A DNA stretch of 15,767 nt from Pseudomonadota bacterium (GTDB lineage Bacteria > Pseudomonadota > Alphaproteobacteria > Rhizobiales > Xanthobacteraceae). The notes under the pieces were generated by a model. That model was not told the origin of the DNA and did not search any database. It worked only from the letters and a program-made list of their open reading frames with translations. The stretch spans positions 1 through 15,767 of the forward strand of contig JAEYTJ010000262.1 in NCBI GenBank assembly GCA_023434095.1, written 5' to 3'. A program made the translations under genes and the position numbers. Shown here piece after piece: positions 1 to 6,011 of this stretch. Position 1 is the first letter of the stretch. The number at the start of each line of letters is the position of its first letter.

Positions 1-734
1 CCTGGAACACCCGCGAGCAGGCGCTGATCGACACCAACCCGACCCGCGTGCCCGCGCTCGCCGTGCCGCCCTTCGCCGCCACCGCCCATATGGGCCGGCT
101 GACCGGCGACGCGAGGGACGCCGCCGCAGCCACCGGCGCGCGCACCGTGCCCCCGCGCGAGCACGGCGGCAATTGCGACATCAAGGACCTGTCGCGCGGC
201 TCGAAGATCTACTTCCCGGTCTATGTCGAAGGCGGCGGCCTCTCCATGGGCGACCTGCACTTCAGCCAGGGCGACGGCGAGATCACCTTCTGCGGCGCCA
301 TCGAAATGGCCGGCTGGGTGCACCTCAAGGTCGAGGTTCTGAAGGGCGGCATGGCCAAGTACGGGATCAAGAACCCGATCTTCAAGCCCTCGCCGGTGAC
401 GCCGAACTATAAGGACTACCTGATCTTCGAGGGCATTTCGGTCGACGAGCAGGGCGGCCAGCACTATCTCGACGTGCACATCGCCTATCGCCAGGCCTGC
501 CTCAACGCCATCGAATACCTGAAGAAGTTCGGCTATTCCGGCGCCCAGGCCTATTCGATCCTCGGCACCGCGCCGGTGCAGGGCCACATCTCGGGCGTCG
601 TCGATATCCCCAATGCCTGCGCCACGCTGTGGCTGCCGACCGAGATCTTCGATTTCGACATCAACCCCACCGCCGCCGGACCGACCAAGTTCCTCGACGG
701 CTCCATCGACATGCCGCTTTCACCGGACCTTTGA
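1..734 (+). CDS. fmdA: Formamidase (FmdA/AmdA acetamidase-formamidase family), C-terminal part
   Basis: The open frame enters from the left edge (first full codon at base 3) and gives 243 residues up to TGA at 732-734; the N-terminal part lies outside the window. These enzymes hydrolyse formamide to formate and ammonia in the cytoplasm and are usually a little over 400 residues, so about 60% is visible. Recognised family stretches are GGNCDIKDLSRGSKIYFPVY, then GGGLSMGDLHFSQGDGEITF, GAIEMAGWVHLKVEV, and near the end GVVDIPNACATLWLPTEIF. The GTG at base 48 is an internal valine codon, not a start. A gene for an FmdB-type zinc ribbon follows on the same strand after 212 bases, the usual partner of fmdA. 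A closely related acetamidase is the main alternative, but the long conserved glycine-rich core and the fmdB neighbour favour formamidase. Confidence 0.93.
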   Translation, partial: WNTREQALIDTNPTRVPALAVPPFAATAHMGRLTGDARDAAAATGARTVPPREHGGNCDIKDLSRGSKIYFPVYVEGGGLSMGDLHFSQGDGEITFCGAIEMAGWVHLKVEVLKGGMAKYGIKNPIFKPSPVTPNYKDYLIFEGISVDEQGGQHYLDVHIAYRQACLNAIEYLKKFGYSGAQAYSILGTAPVQGHISGVVDIPNACATLWLPTEIFDFDINPTAAGPTKFLDGSIDMPLSPDL

Positions 735-756
735 CCCCCGCTTATGTCCGGTGCCT

Positions 757-783
757 GCGGGGCGGTGCCATGCGCCGCCCCGC
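757..783 (+). other. Strong hairpin between fmdA and fmdB
   Basis: GCGGGGCGG (757-765) pairs perfectly with CCGCCCCGC (775-783); two further inner pairs, one G-U, leave a 5-base loop. It starts 22 bases after the fmdA stop. No run of T follows (the next bases are CCCCATC), so it is not a textbook intrinsic terminator. It may stabilise the 3' end of the fmdA mRNA or reduce read-through into fmdB. The remaining 735-946 spacer shows only a small CGCCC-AA-GGGCG palindrome near 880. Confidence 0.5.
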
Positions 784-946
784 CCCCATCTCGCGAAAGC
801 GGGAGCGGCCCGATGGTCGCCTCCCCGTCTTCAGATCGAAGGGCGCCGCCGCCGGCATCGCCCTTGCCTTCGAGGAAACGCCCAAGGGCGCCCTAAGGCC
901 GCCGTGACGGCTTGCCCGAACGCCACGCCGAGTGAAGGACACGCTC

Positions 947-1303
947 ATGCCCGTCTACGAATATGAATGCGAGAGCTGCGGTGACTTCACCGAGATGCGC
1001 CCGATGAGCGAATATCAGGCACCGCAGCCCTGCCCGGACTGCGGCACTCCCTCGCCCCGCGTCATGCTCACCGCCCCGCATTTCGGCGGCATGTCGCGCG
1101 AAAGCCTCGTCGCCCATTCGACCAATGAGCGCGCCGCCAACGCGCCGATGACCACCGGCGAATACGCCGCCAAGAAGCACCCGTCGAGCTGCTCCTGCTG
1201 CTCCGGTGGCATGAAGAGCCGCTCGAAGAAGTCAAAGACCGCCACCGCCGCCTCAGGCGCCAAGAGCTTCCCCTCCGCCCGCCCGTGGATGATCAGCCAC
1301 TGA
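947..1303 (+). CDS. fmdB: FmdB family zinc-ribbon protein
   Basis: This 118-residue protein begins MPVYEYECESCG, the hallmark of the FmdB / CxxC_CxxC_SSSS putative regulatory family. Two CxxC knuckles, C8-C11 and C29-C32, would bind one zinc ion. A third cysteine group, CSCC at residues 82-85, lies in a Ser/Lys-rich tail. ATG 947 is chosen because AAGGA (935-939) sits seven bases upstream and because the MP(V/I)YEY start is invariant in the family; an in-frame GTG at 932 would add five atypical residues and remove that ribosome site. FmdB was named as a possible regulator of formamidase genes, and here it follows fmdA. Its biochemical role remains uncertain, and zinc binding is inferred from the motif. 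The tail after residue 85 looks unstructured. Confidence 0.92.
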   Translation: MPVYEYECESCGDFTEMRPMSEYQAPQPCPDCGTPSPRVMLTAPHFGGMSRESLVAHSTNERAANAPMTTGEYAAKKHPSSCSCCSGGMKSRSKKSKTATAASGAKSFPSARPWMISH

Positions 1304-1317
1304 GCCGACGCCCTTAT

Positions 1318-1392
1318 CCCCGGGCTTGACCCGGGGACCCAGCCTTTCAGCTGCGTGCGATGTCGCCGCCGGGGGGCCGGGTCAAGCCCGGC
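1318..1392. repeat. Pair of inverted REP-like hairpins
   Basis: CCCCGGG-CTTGA-CCCGGGG (1318-1336) forms a perfect 7-bp stem with a 5-base loop. GCCGGG-TCAAG-CCCGGC (1376-1392) forms a 6-bp stem whose loop TCAAG is the reverse complement of the first loop, so the two units lie head to head 39 bases apart. This resembles the REP doublets common between genes in Hyphomicrobiales. They sit just past the fmdB stop and may also act as a bidirectional 3' end between convergent fmdB and the gamma-glutamyltransferase gene. Confidence 0.7.
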
Positions 1393-1451
1393 CATGAGGG
1401 TCGAAGATGGGACGAAGCCCAGCTCTCATGCTGCCCTCGCCTCGTCGCACT

Positions 1452-1490
1452 GTCATCCTGAGGTGAGGGTAGAGCGAGCCTCGAAGGATG
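1452..1490 (+). repeat. Dispersed palindromic repeat, copy 1
   Basis: The 39-base unit starts GTCATCCTGAGGTG and ends GAGCGAGCCTCGAAGGATG. Its ends are imperfectly complementary: CATCCT-GAGG against CCTC-GA-AGGATG. It matches copy 3 (1584-1622) at 34 of 39 positions. Units with this core are widely dispersed intergenic repeats in Bradyrhizobium- and Xanthobacteraceae-like genomes (recalled, not searched). Confidence 0.75.
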
Positions 1491-1514
1491 TCGCCTCGCC
1501 CCCGCTCCTGCGTG

Positions 1515-1551
1515 CTTCGAGGCCGCCCATCGGGCGGCACCTCAGCATGAC
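1515..1551 (-). repeat. Dispersed palindromic repeat, copy 2 (inverted variant)
   Basis: Read on the minus strand this unit begins GTCATGCTGAGGTG and ends CCTCGAAG, like the flanking copies, but its centre is replaced by a perfect hairpin CCGCCC-GAT-GGGCGG. It lies in the opposite orientation between copies 1 and 3, giving a forward-reverse-forward cluster. Confidence 0.7.
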
Positions 1552-1583
1552 CGACCGCGCCGCCTCGCCCCCACTCACACATC

Positions 1584-1622
1584 GTCATCCTGAGGTGCGA
1601 GCGGAGCGAGCCTCGAAGGATA
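1584..1622 (+). repeat. Dispersed palindromic repeat, copy 3
   Basis: The unit begins GTCATCCTGAGGTGCGAGCG and ends CCTCGAAGGATA, close to copy 1. It ends 16 bases before the stop codon of the gamma-glutamyltransferase gene on the opposite strand. The whole 1304-1638 interval holds no credible gene, only these repeats. Confidence 0.75.
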
Positions 1623-1638
1623 TTGTCCGGACACGCCC

Positions 1639-3390
1639 TCACTCCCCGATCGCCACGCCCTCGCGGCGCGGGTCGGCGGCACCGAGCAGGCCATCGGGCG
1701 TGATCGCCACCGCCTGCACGCCGGAGGTCATCGGCCCCGTCTTCACCTCGAAGCCCAGTTGCCGGAGCCCCGGCGCCAGCGCCTCCGCCGCCGTCCCCGC
1801 CTCGATCTCCACCGCGTCGAAGCGCGCCAGCACATTCGGCGCGGCGATGGCGTCGGGCAGGCTCATGCCCCAGTCGAGATGGGCGATCAGCGTCTTGGCG
1901 ACATAGCCGATGATCTGGCTGCCGCCGGGCGATCCCAGCGCCAGCACCGGCTCTCCATCCTTCAGCACGATGGTGGGGGTCATCGAGGAGCGCGGCCGCT
2001 TGCCCGGCTCCACCCGGTTCGCCACCGGCACCCCGTCCTTGTGCGAGCGGAAGGAGAAGTCGGTCAGTTCGTTGTTCAGCAGGAAGCCGCCGACCATCAG
2101 CCGCGAGCCGAACCCCGCCTCGATGGTGGAGGTCATCGAGACGATGTTGCCTTCGCCATCGACGATGGTGATCTGGGTGGTGGAGGGCAGCTCCGGCGCC
2201 AGACCATCCGCCCGCGCTGGCGCCGCCGAGGCGTGGTCCCAGTTTGGGCTGCCGGCTGCGACTTCGGGAAGCGCGTCGTCGCCCTCCAGCAGCTTGGCCC
2301 GCTGGCGGAGATAATCGGGCGCCAGCAGCCCCTTGGTTGGCATCGGCACGTAGTCGCTGTCGGCCATGTACCGCTCGCGGTCGGCGAAGGCGAGGCGCGA
2401 GGCGTCGGCGATCAGCCGCCACGCCTCGGGCGACGCCGGGCCGAGCGCCTTCAGGTCGTAGGGCTCCAGCAGGCCGAGAATCTGGCCGAGCGTCAGCGCC
2501 CCGGAGCTTGGCGGCCCCATCCCGCACACGTCGAAGCCGCGATAGGCACCGCATACGGGCGGGCGTTCCTTCACCTCGTAAGCGTCGAAATCCTGTCGCG
2601 CGAGCAGGCCGGGATTGGCCGCGCCGCGCACGGCCGCGACGATGTCCTGCGCCAGCGCACCTTCATAAAAGGCAGCCGCGCCGCCGTCGCGCAGGCTCCG
2701 CAGCGTCTCGGCATAGGCGGGGTTGGCAAGCCGCGTTCCCGCCGTCAGCGGCGCACCGGCGGCATCGAGGAAATAGGCCCGCGCGGCGGGGTCGCGCTTC
2801 AACATCTCGACATCGCTTGCGATCAGTCCGGCCAGACGCGGGGAGACCGCGAAGCCGCTCTCCGCCCGTTCCAGAGCGGGGGCGAACAGCGCCTGCCAGC
2901 TGAGCCGGCCGTGGCGCTTATGGGCGGTCTCCAGCAGCGCCGGCGTGCCCGGCGTGCCAACCGAGCGCCCGCCGATCACCGCCTCCATGAAGGCGAGCGG
3001 CTGGCCCTCCGCGTTTTGGAACAGGGTCGGCGTCGCCGCGCGCGGCGCCGTCTCGCGCCCGTCGAAGGTGGTGAGCCGCCCGGCGGCGGCGTCCCAATAG
3101 ACCAGGAAGCCGCCGCCGCCGAGGCCGGAGGATTGCGGCTCCACCAGCCCGAGCATCAGCTGCACCGCGACCATGGCGTCGACCGCGTTGCCGCCGGCGC
3201 GCAGCATCGCCGCGCCCGCTTCCGCCGCCAGCGGGTTCGCCGCCGTCACCATCCAGTGGCGGCCAGTGGCGGATTTCTGCCCGGCGGCCAGCGCGCTGGC
3301 CGCTTCCGGCGCCCGCGCGTCGGAACTCTGCTGCACCTGCACCGGGCTTGCCACAAGTGCCAGCGCAACGAGCCAGTGCCACCCCTTCAT
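1639..3390 (-). CDS. ggt: Gamma-glutamyltransferase (gamma-glutamyltranspeptidase), exported
   Basis: This 583-residue N-terminal-nucleophile hydrolase cleaves the gamma-glutamyl bond of glutathione and related peptides, probably in the periplasm. The start MKGWHWLVALALVASPVQVQ is a signal peptide, and ATG 3390 has an AAGG/GGAG purine tract upstream; a longer frame to 3477 would bury the signal. The proenzyme self-cleaves before a threonine, here T404 in PSTTQITIVD, giving large and small subunits. Other family residues are present: R112 in DGRETAP (glutamate carboxylate binding), D444 in NNELTDFSF, S468-S469 in PRSSMTP, and the glycine pair in GSPGGS (489-490). Residues 91-95 are GGGGF, also typical. 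The common T-T-H after the cleavage site is T-T-Q here. It converges with fmdB and diverges from the leader-ORF unit at 3530. Assignment is firm; natural substrate is not determined. Confidence 0.96.
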   Translation of the reverse strand: MKGWHWLVALALVASPVQVQQSSDARAPEAASALAAGQKSATGRHWMVTAANPLAAEAGAAMLRAGGNAVDAMVAVQLMLGLVEPQSSGLGGGGFLVYWDAAAGRLTTFDGRETAPRAATPTLFQNAEGQPLAFMEAVIGGRSVGTPGTPALLETAHKRHGRLSWQALFAPALERAESGFAVSPRLAGLIASDVEMLKRDPAARAYFLDAAGAPLTAGTRLANPAYAETLRSLRDGGAAAFYEGALAQDIVAAVRGAANPGLLARQDFDAYEVKERPPVCGAYRGFDVCGMGPPSSGALTLGQILGLLEPYDLKALGPASPEAWRLIADASRLAFADRERYMADSDYVPMPTKGLLAPDYLRQRAKLLEGDDALPEVAAGSPNWDHASAAPARADGLAPELPSTTQITIVDGEGNIVSMTSTIEAGFGSRLMVGGFLLNNELTDFSFRSHKDGVPVANRVEPGKRPRSSMTPTIVLKDGEPVLALGSPGGSQIIGYVAKTLIAHLDWGMSLPDAIAAPNVLARFDAVEIEAGTAAEALAPGLRQLGFEVKTGPMTSGVQAVAITPDGLLGAADPRREGVAIGE

Positions 3391-3481
3391 CTCCACCCCT
3401 TCCCGGTCTGTCGTGCACTCAAGATTGCGCGCCGTAACGCGAAGTGAACAGCCGATTTCCACCCCGCACTGCAACAAGCGC

Positions 3482-3509
3482 GTGACCTTTCAGCGAATCG
3501 GTCTAAGCT
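3482..3509 (+). promoter_or_regulatory. Possible sigma-70-type promoter of the leader-ORF unit
   Basis: GTGACC (3482-3487) and TAAGCT (3504-3509) are separated by 16 bases and each match four of six consensus bases. They would start transcription about 20 bases before the extended ribosome-binding sequence at 3529. This is by eye only and is weak; the region is also upstream of the divergent gamma-glutamyltransferase gene. Confidence 0.35.
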
Positions 3510-3528
3510 CCAGTTGTCGTCAACAATC

Positions 3529-3545
3529 GAAAGGAGGTGATCCAG
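3529..3545 (+). promoter_or_regulatory. Hyper-extended Shine-Dalgarno, full complement of the 16S 3' end
   Basis: GAAAGGAGGTGATCCAG is the exact reverse complement of the usual alphaproteobacterial 16S rRNA 3' end (CTGGATCACCTCCTTTC). Its last G is also the first base of the GTG at 3545. Ordinary ribosome binding sites match 4-7 bases; 17 contiguous bases reaching into the start codon is exceptional. The match stops where the 16S gene would continue with GCCGCA in antisense, so this is not a leftover rRNA fragment. Confidence 0.8.
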
Positions 3546-3622
3546 TGTCTGATCGTCTTGATCCGCGGTCGTCGGTATCCGTGACCTGGACGCTTGCCTC
3601 TTCTGAGGTTCGTTCCGCGTGA
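3545..3622 (+). CDS. Putative 25-residue leader peptide, serine-rich
   Basis: GTG 3545 follows the GGAGGT core by six bases and opens a 25-codon frame ending TGA 3620-3622. The peptide starts MSDRLDPRSS and ends SSEVRSA, with seven serines and three arginines and no hydrophobic segment. Codon use is unlike the neighbours: TCT three times, CTT and CGT twice, and GTA and GTT, in a genome where such codons are uncommon. This suggests that the RNA sequence rather than only the protein is constrained. An intrinsic terminator follows within 60-90 bases, so the natural reading is a leader peptide controlling read-through into the YaiI gene, or a tiny independent mRNA. I do not recognise the peptide. 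A non-coding RNA with an incidental frame is the main alternative. Confidence 0.55.
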   Translation: MSDRLDPRSSVSVTWTLASSEVRSA

Positions 3623-3636
3623 TGCGATACGTCGCG

Positions 3637-3652
3637 CTGCCCTTCTAGGCAG
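3637..3652 (+). promoter_or_regulatory. Hairpin / possible antiterminator arm downstream of the leader ORF
   Basis: CTGCC-CTTCTA-GGCAG (3637-3652) forms a 5-bp stem 14 bases after the leader stop. Part of it, GCCCTTC (3639-3645), is perfectly complementary to GAAGGGC (3682-3688), which is the 5' arm of the terminator. The hairpin, the antiterminator and the terminator are therefore mutually exclusive, as in translation-coupled attenuators. The pairing is visible; the regulation is inferred. Confidence 0.45.
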
Positions 3653-3681
3653 TTACCGGACCGAACCGCGGTCTGACATGG

Positions 3682-3715
3682 GAAGGGCTGCTCTCGCGGG
3701 CAGCCCTTCTTTCTT
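3682..3715 (+). terminator. Strong intrinsic terminator before the YaiI gene
   Basis: GAAGGGCTGC (3682-3691) pairs perfectly with GCAGCCCTTC (3700-3709), with an inner wobble and one more G-C pair around a TCGC loop, followed by TTTCTT. It lies 60 bases after the leader ORF and 30 bases before the next start codon, so it separates the leader ORF from the YaiI gene unless read through. Confidence 0.85.
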
Positions 3716-3745
3716 GGGTCGCCGCCCGTTACCGCAAGGACTACT

Positions 3746-4219
3746 GTGTCGAAGCCGATCCTCATCTATATCGACGCCGATGCCTGTCCGGTGAAGGACG
3801 AGACCTATCGTGTCGCGGCGCGCCACCGGCTGAAAGTGTTTCTCGTCGCCAATTCCTGGATCTCGGTGCCGCACGACGCCGACGTCGAGCGCGTCGTCGT
3901 TTCCGCCGGGCCGGATGTGGCCGATGACTGGATCGTCGAGCGCGTGGAAGAGGGCGACCTCGTCATCACCGCCGACGTTCCGCTCGCCGCCCGGGTGGTG
4001 GCCAAGGGCGCCGAAGCCATCGGCCCCACTGGAAAACCCTTCACCGCCGCCTCCATCGGCATGCAGCTGGCGACCCGCAATCTGATGGCGGATCTGCGCG
4101 AAGCCGGCGAGATCACCCGCGGGCCCCGCCCCTTCTCGCCCCGCGACCGCTCGGAATTCCTGCAATCGCTGGAGCGCGCCGTGCAGCGATTGAAACGAAA
4201 GGGCTTTGTGGCGGGTTGA
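3746..4219 (+). CDS. YaiI/YqxD (DUF188, UPF0178) family protein
   Basis: This 157-residue cytoplasmic protein shows the family signature IDADACPVKDE at residues 9-19, then VANS, DVADDWI, GDLVITADVPLA and a C-terminal GPRPFSPRDRSEFLQ. The clustered acidic residues (D10, D12 and the later D/E in ADDW and ITAD) resemble a PIN-like nuclease fold, but the biochemical function of the family is not established as far as I know. GTG 3746 is used as start because AAGGA (3736-3740) lies five bases upstream and the usual MxxIYIDADACPVK beginning follows directly. The length is normal for the family (about 150). It sits 30 bases after a strong terminator, so expression needs either read-through of the leader unit or a promoter within that gap. 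The next gene follows after 24 bases. Confidence 0.92.
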   Translation: MSKPILIYIDADACPVKDETYRVAARHRLKVFLVANSWISVPHDADVERVVVSAGPDVADDWIVERVEEGDLVITADVPLAARVVAKGAEAIGPTGKPFTAASIGMQLATRNLMADLREAGEITRGPRPFSPRDRSEFLQSLERAVQRLKRKGFVAG

Positions 4220-4243
4220 GGAAGAGGAAAACAGGAGACGCCG

Positions 4244-5002
4244 ATGCTGCAGGCCTGCCTCAACGGAGGACGCGACCGCGCCTTCCACGCCTATACGCCC
4301 CTCACCCCCGCCGAACTGGCGGCGGACGCGGCCGCCGTCATCGCCGCCGGGGCCAGCGAACTGCACCTGCACCCGCGCGATGCCTCGGGCGCCGAGACAC
4401 TCGATCCCGCCGCGGTCGCCGCGGCGATCGAGGCGGTCCGCGCCCGGGTGCCCGGCGTCCCCGTCGGCCTCTCCACCCATGCCGGCATCGCGCCCGGCGG
4501 CGCGGGGCGGCTGAAGGCGATGAAAGGCTGGACGGTGCTGCCGGACTATGTGTCGGTCAACCTCATCGAAGACGACGCACCCGAGGTGATCGCCCTCGCT
4601 CTGTCGCGCGGCATCGGCGTCGAGGCGGGCCTGTGGTCGGAAGTGGATGCGGAGCGCTATGTCGCGCTTCCCGATGCCAAGAAGTGCCTGCGCATTCTCA
4701 TCGAAATCAACGAGCAGGAGGTCGAGGAGGGGCTCGGCGTGGCCGCGGCCATCCGCAAGGTGCTGGCGCGGGCGAGCCTCGACGTGCCGGTGCTGCAGCA
4801 CGGCTACGACGCCACGGTCTGGCCGCTCTATCAGGACGCGCTGCTGCGCGGCCTCGACGGCCGCATCGGGCTGGAGGATGGCAGGCATCTGCCGGACGGC
4901 AGCGAGGCCGCCGACAATGCCGCGCTCATCAAGGCCGCCTTCCGCCTCGCCCGCGTCCCGCCGAACCTGCCGCCGGAAGCGGTGCCGCCGCTGGCGGGGT
5001 GA
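4244..5002 (+). CDS. BKACE (DUF849) family beta-keto acid cleavage enzyme, short form
   Basis: This 252-residue protein belongs to the family of 3-keto-5-aminohexanoate cleavage enzyme, TIM-barrel zinc enzymes that condense a beta-keto acid with acetyl-CoA and split it to acetoacetate and a CoA ester. Supporting motifs are an N-terminal ACLNGGR, the zinc ligands in ELHLHPRDASG (H41, H43), VGLSTHAGI near residue 75, VLQHGYD (H186) and the strand-8 loop RIGLEDG (207-213). ATG 4244 has AGGAG (4233-4237) upstream. Typical members are 270-310 residues, so this is a shorter version with a reduced C-terminal part. No lysine-fermentation or carnitine genes surround it, so the substrate cannot be inferred. 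It may be co-transcribed with the YaiI gene. The downstream gene is convergent, with five bases between stops. Confidence 0.88.
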   Translation: MLQACLNGGRDRAFHAYTPLTPAELAADAAAVIAAGASELHLHPRDASGAETLDPAAVAAAIEAVRARVPGVPVGLSTHAGIAPGGAGRLKAMKGWTVLPDYVSVNLIEDDAPEVIALALSRGIGVEAGLWSEVDAERYVALPDAKKCLRILIEINEQEVEEGLGVAAAIRKVLARASLDVPVLQHGYDATVWPLYQDALLRGLDGRIGLEDGRHLPDGSEAADNAALIKAAFRLARVPPNLPPEAVPPLAG

Positions 5003-5007
5003 GTGAC

Positions 5008-5640
5008 TCAGCCGCGCGGGGTGGGGATCATCTCCGCCACGCGCCGCTCGTCCGGGCGCGCGCTTCCGGCGAGGCCGGCCGCGACGCCGGCGCGGTCGGC
5101 CTCGGAACGGTTCTGGCTCATCTTGCGCTTGCCCTCCAGCCGGGTGATCGGCAGGCGCATCCCGACAATTCCCCGAAGCTGCGCGGCGACAAAGGCGTCC
5201 GGTGCGTCGCTCACCTCCCAGGGTTCGGCGCGCGGTTGCTCGTACAGCGCGGTGAGCCGTGTCACCGCTTCCAGCAGCCGGGCGGGATCGTCGAAGAACT
5301 CGGCCACGCCATAGGCATGCACCGCCTCGTAATTCCAGGTCGGCACCACCTTGCCATGCTCGGCCTTGGCGGCGTACCAGCTCGGGCTGATATAGGCGTC
5401 CGCGCCGGAGAAGAGCACCAGCGCCTCGCCGAGCGGCGGCGTCCGCCACTGTGGGTTGGCCCGCGCCAGATGGCCGTAGAGCACGCCGTGCTCGCCCTCG
5501 CTCGCGTCGAGAAACAGCGGCAGCGGCGTCGCCATCAGCCCGTCGGCGGTGGCGGTGACCAGCGTCGCCAGCCGCGCCTCGCGCATGATGTGGCGCAGGA
5601 TCGCGGGGTCGTCTTCGCGGTAGGCGGGCGGCGTATACAT
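5008..5640 (-). CDS. FMN-binding negative transcriptional regulator family (PaiB-like)
   Basis: This 210-residue protein has the split-barrel flavin-binding fold of the PaiB family. Characteristic stretches are MYTPPAYREDD at the start, ATLVTATADGLMATPLPLFL, YGHLARANPQW, FSGADAYISPSWYAAK and VPTWNYEAVHAYG, with a C-terminal GIVGMRLPITRLEGKRKMSQN typical of the group. In Bacillus, PaiB acts with the acetyltransferase PaiA; many proteobacterial members are annotated as regulators by similarity only and could be flavin oxidoreductases or scavengers. There is no DNA-binding helix-turn-helix that I can see. The start is taken at ATG 5640, matching the family beginning; an in-frame ATG at 5655 would add MPGAA and neither has a clear ribosome site. 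It is the last gene of the ppc-cupin-PaiB direction, 72 bases after the cupin stop. Confidence 0.9.
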   Translation of the reverse strand: MYTPPAYREDDPAILRHIMREARLATLVTATADGLMATPLPLFLDASEGEHGVLYGHLARANPQWRTPPLGEALVLFSGADAYISPSWYAAKAEHGKVVPTWNYEAVHAYGVAEFFDDPARLLEAVTRLTALYEQPRAEPWEVSDAPDAFVAAQLRGIVGMRLPITRLEGKRKMSQNRSEADRAGVAAGLAGSARPDERRVAEMIPTPRG

Positions 5641-5697
5641 GGCGGCCCCCGGCATGGATGGCGGCTGCCGGCACTCTACAACCGGCCCGCCCCGCAG

Positions 5698-5722
5698 CCT
5701 ATTTCATCGCGCCTATTTCATC
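5698..5722. repeat. Short tandem duplication over the cupin stop codon
   Basis: CCTATTTCATC occurs at 5698-5708 and again at 5712-5722, with GCG between. On the minus strand this reads as the cupin ending (E)-M-K-stop followed by a second copy of the same bases after the stop. It looks like a 14-bp local duplication. Confidence 0.6.
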
Positions 5723-6006
5723 TCCACTTCGACGAAACTCATCGGCGCGTCGCCGGCATTGCGCACATCGTGGCGGATGCCGGCGGGGCGCGAATAGGCG
5801 GCGCCGGCCGCCATGGCGATCTGCGTCACCGTGCCATCGACATCGATCTCCATCAGCCCGTCGGTGACGAAGACGATGGCATAGTCCATCGCGTGCTCGT
5901 GCCAGCCGGTGGTGGCGCCCGGCGCGAAGTCCCAGCGGGTGATGCGCACCCGTGCATCGTCGGCCAGCTGCGTCGCAACGGCCGGTATGGTGCAGGCGAA
6001 CGCCAT
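5713..6006 (-). CDS. Small single-domain cupin protein
   Basis: This 97-residue protein is one conserved beta-barrel cupin domain. Motif 1 is GATTGWHEHAMDYAIVFVTDG, with metal-ligand candidates H36 and H38; motif 2 is PAGIRHDVRNAGDAP with H79. The usual motif-1 glutamate is not in its normal place (HEHAMDY), so metal binding may differ. The protein ends FVEVEMK. ATG 6006 lies five bases after the ppc stop TAG; the end of ppc (CGGGATAG) provides a weak GGGA ribosome site, indicating translational coupling. A much longer frame in the same phase extends into ppc, but it carries no cupin sequence and is rejected. The role is unknown: binding of a small acid or amine ligand, or modulation of Ppc, would be speculation. 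Confidence 0.85.
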   Translation of the reverse strand: MAFACTIPAVATQLADDARVRITRWDFAPGATTGWHEHAMDYAIVFVTDGLMEIDVDGTVTQIAMAAGAAYSRPAGIRHDVRNAGDAPMSFVEVEMK

Positions 6007-6011
6007 GAGGT

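Noticed and set aside
932..947. GTG 932 as start of fmdB
   Set aside because: It would put the ribosome site inside the gene and add residues before the conserved MPVYEY start.
1452..1622. CRISPR array
   Set aside because: The repeats are palindromic, alternate in orientation, differ internally and have irregular spacing.
1759..3447. Long plus-strand open frame (562 codons) opposite the gamma-glutamyltransferase gene
   Set aside because: High G+C produces long antisense frames; the translation is Arg/His/Gln-rich with no family motifs, while the minus strand carries a complete enzyme.
3529..3622. Fragment of an antisense 16S rRNA gene
   Set aside because: The match ends after 17 bases at CCAG; the following bases (TGTCTG) do not continue the antisense 16S, nor does the upstream side continue as a spacer.
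3653..5674. Long minus-strand frame (673 codons) opposite the YaiI and BKACE genes
   Set aside because: Only shadow sequence, low-complexity Arg/Gly/Ala composition; it contradicts well-supported plus-strand genes.
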